Shown here one piece after another: positions 1 to 8,235 of a DNA stretch of 64,000 bases (its first letter is position 1; each line of letters opens with the position of its first letter). A model generated the notes under the pieces. The model was not told where the DNA came from. It did not search any database and saw only the letters and a list, made by a program, of their open reading frames with translations. Location: positions 1 to 64,000 of the forward strand of contig NZ_JAEUAT010000014.1 of assembly GCF_019511525.1 (NCBI RefSeq), given 5' to 3'. The DNA is from Rhizobium cauense. GTDB lineage: Bacteria; Pseudomonadota; Alphaproteobacteria; Rhizobiales; Rhizobiaceae. The translations under genes and the position numbers were made by a program.

Positions 1-200
1 AGATAAATCGGAAGCAGAGCTTCAGCTTCAGTCGCTGGGTCTATAGGCAGCGAAATCAAGTGGAGAGGTTTTTCAATCGTATCAAACACATGCGGGGCTT
101 GGCCACGCGCTACGACCGCCGCCCTGATAATTACCTTGCTGCACTGAAACTCGTTGCGACAAGAATTTGGATCAATTCAGTTTGCGAGTCCACGTCCTAG
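1..200 (+). mobile_element. 3' end of an IS5-family (IS427-like) transposase, truncated by the window edge
   Basis: Reading frame 3 is open from the left edge to a TAG at 198-200. It ends in a segment with the signature of DDE transposases of the IS5 family: a Y-R-x3-E-x6-K arrangement (YRQRNQVERFFNRIK), followed by the typical RGLATRYDRRPDNYLAA-KL and RIWIN endings. The E of that signature is the third catalytic acid, so the visible part is the last third of the catalytic domain. Only about 65 residues are in the window, so I cannot tell whether the upstream part is intact. I see no terminal inverted repeat after the stop codon, and the last 24 bases overlap the 3' end of the opposite-strand DUF1127 gene, which suggests the right end of the element has been lost. 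Confidence 0.75.
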
Positions 201-380
201 ACCGAGCTCGCGTCCGTTCTTCACAATGCGCTCGATGGCACTGCGCGAGACGCCAATGTCGGCGAGCGTGTGATCGTCAAGACTTTGAAGCTGTGTCACG
301 GCACGACGCGCTCGGACATACCGAACCAGTTGCTCGAAGCGATGAACCAGTTGGCTACACCTCGCTCTCGGGTCAAGCAT
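177..380 (-). CDS. DUF1127 family small protein
   Basis: This 67-residue protein begins MLDPRARCSQLVHRFEQLV and carries the short arginine-rich motif of DUF1127 (roughly residues 17-50), including the typical L-x-SLDDHTLADIGVSRSAIE segment. I chose the ATG at 378-380 because a strong AAAGGAGG ribosome-binding site lies 7 bases upstream; a longer reading frame to 467 lacks one. DUF1127 proteins of alphaproteobacteria are small basic proteins, and some influence phosphate, carbon or RNA-based regulation, but no function can be assigned to this copy. Its 3' end overlaps the transposase remnant by 24 bases. A weak vir-box-like palindrome (11 of 14) lies at 473-486, about 93 bp upstream. Confidence 0.7.
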   Translation of the reverse strand: MLDPRARCSQLVHRFEQLVRYVRARRAVTQLQSLDDHTLADIGVSRSAIERIVKNGRELGLGRGLAN

Positions 381-1019
381 ATCGTTCCTCCTTTCCGGCG
401 ACCATCCTTCTTCGCCGCAGAGGCTTTCTCCGGTAGGGCGACTACAGTTGAGTTTCCAAACAGCCAATGTAGGTTTCGGCTGAAATCCCGATCGTCGTCA
501 TGCCTAGCCTCCCACTACGGATGAAACCAACGAGGGACGATTTGATAACTGTCGCATGTAGTCGAGCTGATATTCCCGGCCGATCGGCATCGGAGGTTCG
601 TATATTGAGCTACCCAAACAATTCGCATCACGGATCGAATGATTGCGCTCATCTGCAGCTGGTGGCAATAAATGGCCGCATTATCGTACCTGGCTTCGAC
701 GCAATTACCCTCGACAAAGCATCTGGGAAAAGGGGCAGGCGCTCATTCTGGTGGAGACTGCTGCAGGAATTTGCGTGCGCGTGCGAACTTTACCATCCGG
801 TGCAGCTGCACGAGAGACATCAGGCGTCGCACTGGTCTACCCAAAGGGCGGAAATCACGTAGATCAGCGAGGCTTTTGACCCTAGACTTTGAGATAGTTG
901 TTTCAGATCCATTGGTCCCGTATTGCAAAGCAGCGGAGCTGCACGCTACCAGATACCCGCATTGGCGGTAGCCGCGGTTTGGCGGAAATGTCGGGCTGAG
1001 GTTTGTAGTAATGGGAACG
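381..1019. other. Intergenic stretch without a convincing gene
   Basis: About 640 bases between the DUF1127 gene and the vir boxes of the VirG-like operon. Several overlapping short frames exist (for example 500-862 on the plus strand), but none has a ribosome-binding site with a recognisable protein and they overlap one another in all frames. The weak palindrome GTTTCGGCTGAAAT at 473-486 matches the vir box at 11 of 14 positions. Nothing else is recognised. Confidence 0.5.
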
Positions 1020-1033
1020 GTTTCAATTGTAAC
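1020..1033. promoter_or_regulatory. Vir box (perfect match)
   Basis: GTTTCAATTGTAAC matches all 14 positions of the VirG-binding consensus RTTDCAWWTGHAAY. It lies about 117 bp upstream of the ATG of the VirG-like regulator, the position expected for autoregulation, which is known for virG of Ti plasmids. Confidence 0.75.
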
Positions 1034-1050
1034 ATACGATCAAAGATTGA

Positions 1051-1064
1051 AATGCATTTGAAAC
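1051..1064. promoter_or_regulatory. Second vir box (13 of 14)
   Basis: AATGCATTTGAAAC differs from RTTDCAWWTGHAAY only at position 2. It starts 31 bp after the first box, about three helical turns, so both sites would face the same side of the DNA. It lies 86 bp before the start codon of the VirG-like gene. Confidence 0.7.
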
Positions 1065-1149
1065 CTTGTCGCGCAATACGCAATCCGGGCTTTTCTTGCC
1101 TTGCCTTGGGCTCTTGAGGCACTGTTCAAACCCTTTCCAGGAGGCCAAG

Positions 1150-1872
1150 ATGAAGCATATCCTTGTCGTCGATGATGACAGCAAGTTGCGTGGTCTCCTT
1201 ATTGATTACCTGTCACAGCACGCGTTTCGCGTGACCGGCGTCAAGGACAGCCATCAGCTCGGTCAGGTACTTCAGTCGGAACTGGTGGATCTCGTCATCG
1301 TCGACCTTAACCTTGGGCATGAAGACGGGCTTGAAATCGTTCGCACGTTGTCTGGAAAGTCAGACGCACCCATAATCATTATCAGCGGCGACAGGCTTGA
1401 GGAGACGGACAAGGTTGTCGGCCTTGAACTTGGCGCATCTGACTACGTGACGAAGCCGTTCGGGTTGCGTGAATTCCTGGCACGAGTTAGGGCCGCGCTT
1501 CGCGTGCGTCCAGTCGCGACTGACAAGAAGGACCGAAAGATCTATTCATTCGACAAATGGGTGCTGAACGTAAAGCAACGCCAGCTAAGATCCGGTGACG
1601 AGGACGAAGTGAAACTAACGGCCGGCGAGTTCAATCTCCTGACCGCCTTCCTCGATTCTCCTCGTCAGGTTCTTTCCCGCGAGCAACTCCTATCGGCAAG
1701 CCGCGTGCACGATGAAGAGATCTTCGATCGAAGCATCGACGTCCTAATCCTGAGACTGCGACGTAAGCTTGAGAATGACCCTTCCACCCCCAAGCTGATA
1801 CGAACGGAACGTGGCGCTGGCTACATCTTCGACAGTGACGTGTCGGTTGAGATGCGAAGGCGCTCCAGGTGA
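1150..1872 (+). CDS. VirG-like OmpR/PhoB-family response regulator
   Basis: The 240-residue protein has an N-terminal receiver domain (about 1-118) and a C-terminal winged-helix DNA-binding domain (about 135-230). The acidic pocket is D8-D9-D10, the phosphoacceptor is D52 in VIVDLNLG, and the conserved lysine is K102 in TKPFG. D52 has the same number as in VirG, and long stretches read like VirG of Agrobacterium (DLNLGxEDGLEIVR, KLTAGEFNLL, REQLL-ASRV, DRSIDVLILRLRRKLE). I chose the ATG at 1150 because GGAGG lies 4 bases upstream and the receiver fold starts immediately; a longer frame from 1066 adds no domain. The last four bases (GTGA) overlap the next gene. Vir boxes at 1020 and 1051 suggest autoregulation. 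It should be phosphorylated by the kinase at 2866-5400. Whether it responds to phenolics is inference. Confidence 0.9.
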   Translation: MKHILVVDDDSKLRGLLIDYLSQHAFRVTGVKDSHQLGQVLQSELVDLVIVDLNLGHEDGLEIVRTLSGKSDAPIIIISGDRLEETDKVVGLELGASDYVTKPFGLREFLARVRAALRVRPVATDKKDRKIYSFDKWVLNVKQRQLRSGDEDEVKLTAGEFNLLTAFLDSPRQVLSREQLLSASRVHDEEIFDRSIDVLILRLRRKLENDPSTPKLIRTERGAGYIFDSDVSVEMRRRSR

Positions 1873-2909
1873 CAGCGTGCATGCGCGCCGGACGCGAGTT
1901 AAGCGCACTGAAGCGTGGCCGGTACGTCGTCGCCTGGTTGGTCGCGCTGACAATATCGTTCGGGGTCGAAGCCGTTCGCGCGTTGGACCATGCCAACCCT
2001 CGTGAGCCACTGGCGCCCCTGGAAATTCCAAACAGGCTCGACACGTCAAAGGTTCAGCTCGGTGCAGCTCTTTTTTCGGACCCCATCCTCTCCGGCATGA
2101 ACAAGCTTTCCTGTATCACTTGCCACGATCTGACGAAAGGTGGGACAGTTAACGCGAAACGCACCATAGGGTATAAGGGTCGCCTTCATCGCTTCAATGC
2201 GCCAACGATCTTCAACGTCGGCAACAATTATCGCCTGGGTTGGCGAGGCGACTTCACTTCGCTGGAAGATCAGAATGAGCGCGTGCTGCTCGACGAAAAT
2301 CTTATGGCCGCAACCTGGCCAACGCTTCTCTCACGTCTCAGGGCAAGCCCGCATTACTCGTCGAGTTTTGATCGCATTTATGGTCATCCGATTCAACGCG
2401 CCGACGTTCTCGATGCGCTCGCAACATTTCAACGTTCCCTGGTCACTCCGAACTCGCCTTTCGACCGGTACCTGAAAGGTGACGATGGTGCCCTCACGCA
2501 AAACGAAATCGAAGGCTATCATCTATTCAAGGAGTATGGCTGTGTCTCCTGCCATCAGGGGTCTAACATCGGCGGGAATATGTTTCAGAAATTTGGGATC
2601 TTCTCACCACCCTCCATGGCATCCTCCGAGAATGACGGTGATTTGGGTCGGTTCACGCTGACGGGGAAGGAAGACGATAGGGGCGTTTTCCGCGTTCCCA
2701 GTCTCCGCAATGTCGCTGTTACGGCACCATACTTCCATGATGGGCGGGTCTCTTCCCTGCCAGAAGCAGTTGAGATAATGGGACGTAGCCAGCTTGGCAG
2801 GAGATTGACCAGCCATGATGTTGATTCCTTAGTTGCCTTTTTAAACACCCTCACCGGCGAGTATAATGGACACAGGCTCCAAGCGGCCCCATCGGCGAGC
2901 GACAATTGA
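1869..2909 (+). CDS. Di-heme cytochrome c peroxidase / MauG-like protein
   Basis: The protein has 346 residues from the GTG at 1869 (GTGA overlap with the regulator); an ATG four codons later is an alternative. A hydrophobic export segment spans about 17-39. Two c-type heme motifs are present, CITCH at 82-86 and CVSCH at 225-229, and the C-terminal family motif PYFHDG is at 287-292. This is the two-heme layout of bacterial cytochrome c peroxidases and MauG, which act in the periplasm on peroxide or on protein-bound aromatic residues. Its position between a VirG-like regulator and a VirA-like kinase, with overlaps of 4 and 44 bases on its two sides, is unusual and argues for co-translation. 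It might modify the signal molecule or report redox state to the kinase; that role is inference. Which heme is catalytic cannot be decided by eye. Confidence 0.88.
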   Translation: MTACMRAGRELSALKRGRYVVAWLVALTISFGVEAVRALDHANPREPLAPLEIPNRLDTSKVQLGAALFSDPILSGMNKLSCITCHDLTKGGTVNAKRTIGYKGRLHRFNAPTIFNVGNNYRLGWRGDFTSLEDQNERVLLDENLMAATWPTLLSRLRASPHYSSSFDRIYGHPIQRADVLDALATFQRSLVTPNSPFDRYLKGDDGALTQNEIEGYHLFKEYGCVSCHQGSNIGGNMFQKFGIFSPPSMASSENDGDLGRFTLTGKEDDRGVFRVPSLRNVAVTAPYFHDGRVSSLPEAVEIMGRSQLGRRLTSHDVDSLVAFLNTLTGEYNGHRLQAAPSASDN

Positions 2910-5400
2910 GCTATGGCGCATTTCCGTGCTCGTTGTGGGCGCGCTTTGTTTTGCCTTGCTTGCAATTGGGCGGGTGCCATCACGCGACACCCATGAGGCA
3001 ATCCTCACCGCCCTTCGGGCAATCGACCTAAACCATGCGTCCTTGCAGCGTGACGTCCTGCAAGCAAGGGCGGGCTTGCTGAAAAATTATGATCCGTTGG
3101 TCAAGGCCATCGTCAATCTCCACGCCACCGTGGACGAACTCCGGGAGATCTTTCCCGAGAGCGGTGTGGAAAACACGGATATTCTGAATACAGAGCTCAC
3201 GAACCTCTCCGCATCGATCGATGAAGATGAGGGGCTCATTGAGCGCTTCAAGACGAACAACGCGCTCCTGCAGAACTCACTGTCGATCGCCAATCGGGTG
3301 CTCTCGGAGCTTCACGCCAGCCACGACCCCGCCGTCCAGAATGCCCTAGGACGGTCAGCTGATCTTGGAAATCTCATGTTGCGATTTGCTGCTGAACCAA
3401 ATGAACAGCTTGCAAAATCAATCGAAAGCCAACTGTCAGAGATGCTCCAATCTGACGCCACGGACAATCCTCAGCTTGGATCATACGTCGAAAATGCCAG
3501 AATAATTTTGAGGATACTGCCGGTCGTGGACGACACGATCGAGCTGATACTTGCATCCCGCACCTCCAACGAAGCTCAGATCCTGCAAAAGCAATATCTG
3601 GATGCGTTTGGCGTCATCAACGTTCGCTCAGCTTGGAGCCGGATACTTCTTGGCTCAATTGCCGTACTGCTGTGCATTTACATAGCAATTCTGGTGTATC
3701 GACTCCGGGAGCAGACCTATCGACTTACACAGCAACTGGACATCGAGAATCTGACCGCCGATATAAAGCGACGTTTCGGCGAAGAATTCGACGCCGTCTC
3801 GGCTGCAGTTGAAGATTCGCTGCAGACCGTCGCGGAGTTCTTCGATGCGCACAGATATGGTTTCCTGGTGATCGACGCCCAAACCAAAATGGTCGTCGAA
3901 AGTTTCGGAAATGCCGATCGGTCCAGTTTGGATCCCTTCGTTCAGCGATTCTCGGAGCAGGTAACGACTTCAATGATGAACGAGCGGCTTCACTGGGACC
4001 GCTTTTTCTATCAGAATCTCCAAGAGTTCCACGTACAGTCCCTTCCCGAAGGAGCGATGAGCGCAGGCTCGGTCGTGGCAACGAGCATCGCATCGCCTTT
4101 GGTCGAGCTTTTGCTATTGGAGCATTCCGAGATTCGCAAAAAGCCGGGTGCGGATGAAGTTCGCCTTTTGGGATCTGCGATCATCACACTCGCTCAGTGC
4201 CTCAAGGCTCAACGAGAGCGAAAGCAACGACAGGAACTCGAGATCCGCTTGGAACATTCGCAACGCCTGGAGGCCGTTGGGACGCTCGCCGGCGGCATTG
4301 CGCACGAATTTAACAACGCGCTCGGTGCAATAATGGGTTACGGCGAGATGGCGCTACAGCTCAACCGCGGCACGTCTCGGACCCGTCAATATCTGCAGGA
4401 GATCGTATCAAGCGGTCAGCGCGCCAAGCATATCATTGACCAGATCCTGACCTTCAGTCGTAAGCGAGACCGGGTGAGCAAGCCCTTTGACACGAAGGAG
4501 GCTGTTGAAGATATCCTGCCACTTGTGAGGCTTTCGATCTCAGACGCAGTTCAAGTGACCGTCGAGATCCCAAACGATTTGCCAGCAATTGTCGGGAACC
4601 CGCTTGAACTTCAGCAAATCATAATGAACCTGTCTATCAACGCTGCTCAATCTTTTGGAGCGAATGGTCGCATTCACATCAAGGCTGACCGAACGGTTAC
4701 AAGCGAAAGCGTACCACTTTCCCATTCGCTCCTGCCTCCCGGAAAATACCTGATGCTTAGCGTCATCGACAACGGTAGTGGCATTGCACCAGGTATCTTT
4801 CCACACATCTTCGAACCGTTCTTTACATCCAGATCGAAGGCGGGAGGTACCGGTCTTGGTTTGGCAGCAGTCCACGGTCATGTCACTGCCATGGCGGGAA
4901 AAATCGACGTCCAGAGTACTTCGGGCGAAGGGACAACGTTCAAGCTCTATCTGCCCTATACGGCGCAGAAACCGGTCCCCCTGGCGCAATTCTTCAATGA
5001 ACGAACAGTGCCGCTTGGCAACGGTGAAGTGGTCGTCATTGCCCAGCGAGAACACAATGTGCGCATGATGTTCGAGGAGAAAATTGCTGCACTCGGTTAC
5101 GAGCCCGTCGGGTTTGCGAGTTTGAGCAGCTTGAAGAAATGGTTGTCCGCGAACGACAGAGAACCAGATCTCATCTTGCTTGATCTTGATCTATGGCAGA
5201 CAGCGCCCGACCTTCGGGCCGTCGCAAGCGACTTCCTACCGGTCACCATTCTCTTCATGGCCGACCCGGAACGCGATGAGTTGGATCAACGAGCGTTTGC
5301 GGAAATACCCATGCTGCGAAAGCCAATCAGTTCGATTGGCCTGGCAAGTGCTCTTTTCAAGGCGATGAGCGACCGTCAGGTTCGACATTCGCTATCATAG
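2866..5400 (+). CDS. VirA-like sensor histidine kinase with C-terminal pseudo-receiver
   Basis: This 844-residue kinase has VirA architecture: a membrane segment near 19-37, a long helical periplasmic region to about 258, a second membrane segment near 261-281, a linker/GAF-like region, a dimerisation helix with the phospho-histidine H480 in GGIAHEFNNALG, an ATPase domain with N box (NLSINAAQ), G1 (DNGSGI) and G2 (GGTGLGL), and a C-terminal receiver-like domain from about 720. VirA of Ti plasmids has the same order, and sequence such as AALGYEPVGF and RKPISS in the last domain is VirA-like. The receiver has a candidate aspartate in LLDLDLW but lacks the usual paired acids after its first strand (VIAQREHN), so it is probably a regulatory pseudo-receiver. 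The start codon lies inside the preceding gene (44-base overlap). The 3' end overlaps the convergent transporter gene by 44 bases. The ligand is unknown. Confidence 0.88.
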   Translation: MDTGSKRPHRRATIELWRISVLVVGALCFALLAIGRVPSRDTHEAILTALRAIDLNHASLQRDVLQARAGLLKNYDPLVKAIVNLHATVDELREIFPESGVENTDILNTELTNLSASIDEDEGLIERFKTNNALLQNSLSIANRVLSELHASHDPAVQNALGRSADLGNLMLRFAAEPNEQLAKSIESQLSEMLQSDATDNPQLGSYVENARIILRILPVVDDTIELILASRTSNEAQILQKQYLDAFGVINVRSAWSRILLGSIAVLLCIYIAILVYRLREQTYRLTQQLDIENLTADIKRRFGEEFDAVSAAVEDSLQTVAEFFDAHRYGFLVIDAQTKMVVESFGNADRSSLDPFVQRFSEQVTTSMMNERLHWDRFFYQNLQEFHVQSLPEGAMSAGSVVATSIASPLVELLLLEHSEIRKKPGADEVRLLGSAIITLAQCLKAQRERKQRQELEIRLEHSQRLEAVGTLAGGIAHEFNNALGAIMGYGEMALQLNRGTSRTRQYLQEIVSSGQRAKHIIDQILTFSRKRDRVSKPFDTKEAVEDILPLVRLSISDAVQVTVEIPNDLPAIVGNPLELQQIIMNLSINAAQSFGANGRIHIKADRTVTSESVPLSHSLLPPGKYLMLSVIDNGSGIAPGIFPHIFEPFFTSRSKAGGTGLGLAAVHGHVTAMAGKIDVQSTSGEGTTFKLYLPYTAQKPVPLAQFFNERTVPLGNGEVVVIAQREHNVRMMFEEKIAALGYEPVGFASLSSLKKWLSANDREPDLILLDLDLWQTAPDLRAVASDFLPVTILFMADPERDELDQRAFAEIPMLRKPISSIGLASALFKAMSDRQVRHSLS

Positions 5401-6769
5401 GTTTTTGGGGTCCAGGCTCGTCGCGAGAAGATGGCGATCGCCGTCCATGGCGTAGTGCACCCTTCATCGTCGAAAAATATGCGCCGAGTAACAATGTCAG
5501 GACGCTGATGAATAGAAGGTAGTATGCGTGTGAAAACGGGTAGAGCGGAAGCAAGGCCGTCAGCACGACAGGTGTCAGACCGCCAAACACCGCGTAAGAA
5601 ACATTGTATGAGAATGAGACGCCGGAAAAACGCACTGCTGCCGGGAAGCACGACACCATTGCTACAGGAACACCGGTTACCACTCCTCCCGAGAGACCAA
5701 CAAGCGCGCATAACAGATAGGCGTACGAGGGATCTACCCATGAGATACCGACGAACGCAACGTCCCCAAGGGCCAGGACGACACCGCCTAGAATGAAGAA
5801 CCTGGCCGGGCCAATTCGGTCGACAACAAGACCGGCGAACCCCACGCTCACCGTGAGCGATATCGCGCTGACAGCAGCTGCAATCAATGCAGCCTGATGG
5901 TCAAAGTGATAGGACCGTTCCAGGATCGTGGGGACCATAAGCGTCAGCATCACGACTCCTGCCGACAGGATCCAGGTGCACAACATCGACACGGCCACGC
6001 CGCGCGGATAACTCGTTACCACGACCTTGAGGGGAAGCTCGGGAACAAGAAGCTTCCGCGCTCGCAAGGCAAGAAATATTGGCGTTTCCTGAAGCATTCG
6101 CCGGAGCTGCACGCCGACAAGACCAAAACCTCCACCCAGAATAAAAGGCAGCCGCCATCCATAGCTGAGCATCGTTGCAGGTGTGAAAACCCAGGACATG
6201 AGAGCTGTTGTTGCAGCACCGAAAAACACTCCCAGACCAAGGCCCGCACAGACAACGCCACATGCCAGCCCAACCTGGCGCGACGAAATGTGCTCCGCGA
6301 CGAAGGTCCATGCGCCTGGTACTTCGCCCCCTATAGCAATTCCTTGCAAGATACGCAGCACGATGAGCAAAAGCGGTGCTGCAATTCCAATGCTTTGATA
6401 GGAGGGCAACAACCCAACGGCCAACGTCGACAGCGCCATCAGAAGAATCGAGAATGCGAAGACGCGCTTGCGGCCAAAGATGTCACCAAAGTGAGCCAGG
6501 ACAACTCCTCCAAGGGGCCGGAATACGTAGCCAGCGGCGAAGATCCCGAGCGTTTGTACGTTCGTTAGCCAAAGAGGCAAACCGGGCGGGAAGAAGAGGA
6601 CCCCAATCAGATCGGCAAGAAAAACGAAGATTACAAAATCATAGAACTCCAGCGCTCCACCCGCGGCCGCCAGGGCGAGCATTCGCAAAATCCTCTGATG
6701 AGGTTCGGGCAAACCGGAATCTCGGTGCGTTGCGTCACTCAAATGCAATGTCTGGTCAGAAGGGGTCAC
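5357..6769 (-). CDS. MFS transporter, metabolite:H+ symporter (MHS) subfamily
   Basis: The protein has 470 residues and about 12 membrane segments. The subfamily signature is clear at the N-terminus (GGALEFYDFVIFVF), followed by the MFS loop motif GDIFGRKRVFAFSILLMA and RILQGIAIGGEVPGAW, all typical of the MHS group (shikimate, alpha-ketoglutarate, proline/betaine symporters). It would import a small organic acid or related metabolite with protons across the inner membrane; the substrate cannot be read from sequence. The last 44 bases overlap the 3' end of the VirA-like kinase in convergent orientation, so transcription of the two could interfere. A vir-box-like element (12 of 14) at 6848-6861 is about 80 bp upstream of the start, so control by the VirG-like regulator is possible. 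Confidence 0.85.
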   Translation of the reverse strand: MTPSDQTLHLSDATHRDSGLPEPHQRILRMLALAAAGGALEFYDFVIFVFLADLIGVLFFPPGLPLWLTNVQTLGIFAAGYVFRPLGGVVLAHFGDIFGRKRVFAFSILLMALSTLAVGLLPSYQSIGIAAPLLLIVLRILQGIAIGGEVPGAWTFVAEHISSRQVGLACGVVCAGLGLGVFFGAATTALMSWVFTPATMLSYGWRLPFILGGGFGLVGVQLRRMLQETPIFLALRARKLLVPELPLKVVVTSYPRGVAVSMLCTWILSAGVVMLTLMVPTILERSYHFDHQAALIAAAVSAISLTVSVGFAGLVVDRIGPARFFILGGVVLALGDVAFVGISWVDPSYAYLLCALVGLSGGVVTGVPVAMVSCFPAAVRFSGVSFSYNVSYAVFGGLTPVVLTALLPLYPFSHAYYLLFISVLTLLLGAYFSTMKGALRHGRRSPSSRDEPGPQKPMIANVEPDGRSSP

Positions 6770-6847
6770 AATGGATCAAGCTGGTTGAATGCAGGCAAAT
6801 TTAAATCCTTCTAATATTTACCGGTTGTCGCAGGAAAGTATTTCTCG

Positions 6848-6861
6848 GTTACAGATGTAAG
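6848..6861. promoter_or_regulatory. Vir-box-like site (12 of 14) upstream of the MHS transporter
   Basis: GTTACAGATGTAAG differs from RTTDCAWWTGHAAY at one W and at the final Y. It lies 79 bp from the transporter start codon, matching the spacing at the other sites. Confidence 0.45.
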
Positions 6862-7017
6862 AAATACCGACTGGCACCTGGAGGTCGCATGATCTCTACG
6901 TTCTTGGAACCATTGCGAGCGTCCCACAGGCCAAGCTTCCATCAACGGGCCTCCCCGCAGTTACTGCCATCAGGCGTCGTTGCACGAGTGAGAGCCAGGT
7001 CTTTGGACTGTGGCACC

Positions 7018-7031
7018 GCTACATTTGCAAT
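7018..7031. promoter_or_regulatory. Vir-box-like site (13 of 14) upstream of the FAD monooxygenase
   Basis: GCTACATTTGCAAT matches RTTDCAWWTGHAAY except for C at position 2. It is 106 bp upstream of the ATG at 7137. Confidence 0.55.
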
Positions 7032-7136
7032 CAGAAAGGGACTGCTTGAAGTCTCGCTGAAATCACCTGTGAATACCGGGTTCTTGACGACACAAAATCG
7101 TCCTTGCTGAAACGAAATACGGGAAACAACACGTCG

Positions 7137-8177
7137 ATGAGGATACTTATTGTAGGATCCGGAATTGCCGGACTTGCCGTGGCAAAGGCCCTGGAATTGG
7201 AAGGCTTCACGCCTGACGTTGTCGACCGATTCAATACTCCACCGACATCCGGGCAGGGCATCTTCCTACTTGGCAACGCGACACGCGCGCTGGGTGAACT
7301 TGGACTATTGGACGAAGTGCATCGATCTTCCTTTCCAATTGCCGCGCAGAGGATCCTGTCTGCCACTGGCAAATTGCTGAACGATGTCGCAACGGATTCT
7401 TTTTGGGGCGCTTGCGGTCCCTGCCTGGCACTTCCCCGCCGCGTACTTCTCGATGTGCTCCTGTCGTCGCTAAAGAGGACGCGCGTAAGCTTTGGAAGAG
7501 CGGTGATAGGAACTGAGGGCCATGCCACAGTCCGCACTGTGGATTTCGAAGATGGCAGCCGTTCGGAGTACGATCTGGTGATTGGAGCCGATGGAGTTCG
7601 CTCACTCCTGCGGAGTTCCGCGTTTGCAGATGCCCACCCGCGATCTTTGGGTCTGTCCTGTTGGCGTATGGTTGTGAGAAATCCTGGCCATCTGGACGCC
7701 TGGACCGCAATGTTGGGCAAACGTAGAACTGCCCTGGCGATACCGCTGAACGCATCGGATCTTTACGTCTATGCGGATTGCTCCACCGAAGAGTTCGCGG
7801 ATGGCTCAATCCCGACCCTCAAGACATTGTTCGCAGACTTCGGCGATCCACTTGGATCGATGATCTCAAGCTTGCCAGCGAATGTCGTTATCCATCGCGC
7901 ACGATTGGAAGAGATTCCGGCCGGCCGATACATTGCCGATCGCCTTGTGATAGTGGGCGACGGTTCCCACGCCAGTTCGCCCAGTATGGCCCAAGGTGCG
8001 GGCATGGCGATCGAAGACGCGATTGCCCTTGCAGATTGCGCATGGCTCCCAATGCCGTTCGAAATCTGCTTCTGCGCCACGTTGGCAACGCACTCTACAG
8101 ACGCTCCTATGAACCGCTTACGGAACGATTCTAGGCTAAGCACACATGACGTCGGTGCTCATTCCTATCCGCTTTGA
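7137..8177 (+). pseudogene. FAD-dependent monooxygenase (UbiH/PHBH type), C-terminus damaged
   Basis: The N-terminal 300 residues are a good class A flavin monooxygenase: FAD-binding GSGIAGL at residues 8-14 after the initial strand, VIGADGVRS in the middle, and the second FAD motif VGDGSHASSPSMAQGAGMAIEDA. Enzymes of this type hydroxylate aromatic or other small compounds with NAD(P)H and O2. After ALADC the reading frame continues into 39 residues that look like nothing in the family. The expected ending is visible in another frame just downstream (VRNLLLRHVGNALYRRSYEPLTERF, stop at 8132-8134). About 35-40 family residues between the two parts seem to be missing, so a deletion with frameshift is the simplest reading. 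The FAD-binding part is whole, so residual activity is not excluded. I chose the ATG at 7137 because the Rossmann strand starts there. Confidence 0.7.
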
Positions 8178-8235
8178 TGTCCATGTGGCTCGCGCCAGTG
8201 GACAAATTTTGACCGCCATCAAGGTAGGCCTTCCG

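Larger units (their letters stand above)
6770..7136. other. Divergent promoter region between the transporter and the FAD monooxygenase
   Basis: It holds the vir-box-like sites at 6848-6861 and 7018-7031. A 73-codon frame at 6889-7110 (plus) has a GGAGG ribosome-binding site 5 bases before its ATG but an unrecognised product with no domain; I do not call it a gene. Confidence 0.45.

Noticed and set aside
500..971. Overlapping plus-strand frames upstream of the VirG-like gene
   Set aside because: No ribosome-binding site, no recognisable domain and three mutually overlapping frames; probably non-coding.
6889..7110. 73-codon frame with a good GGAGG site between transporter and monooxygenase
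   Set aside because: Unrecognised composition, and a vir-box-like site at 7018 lies inside it, so promoter DNA is the better reading.
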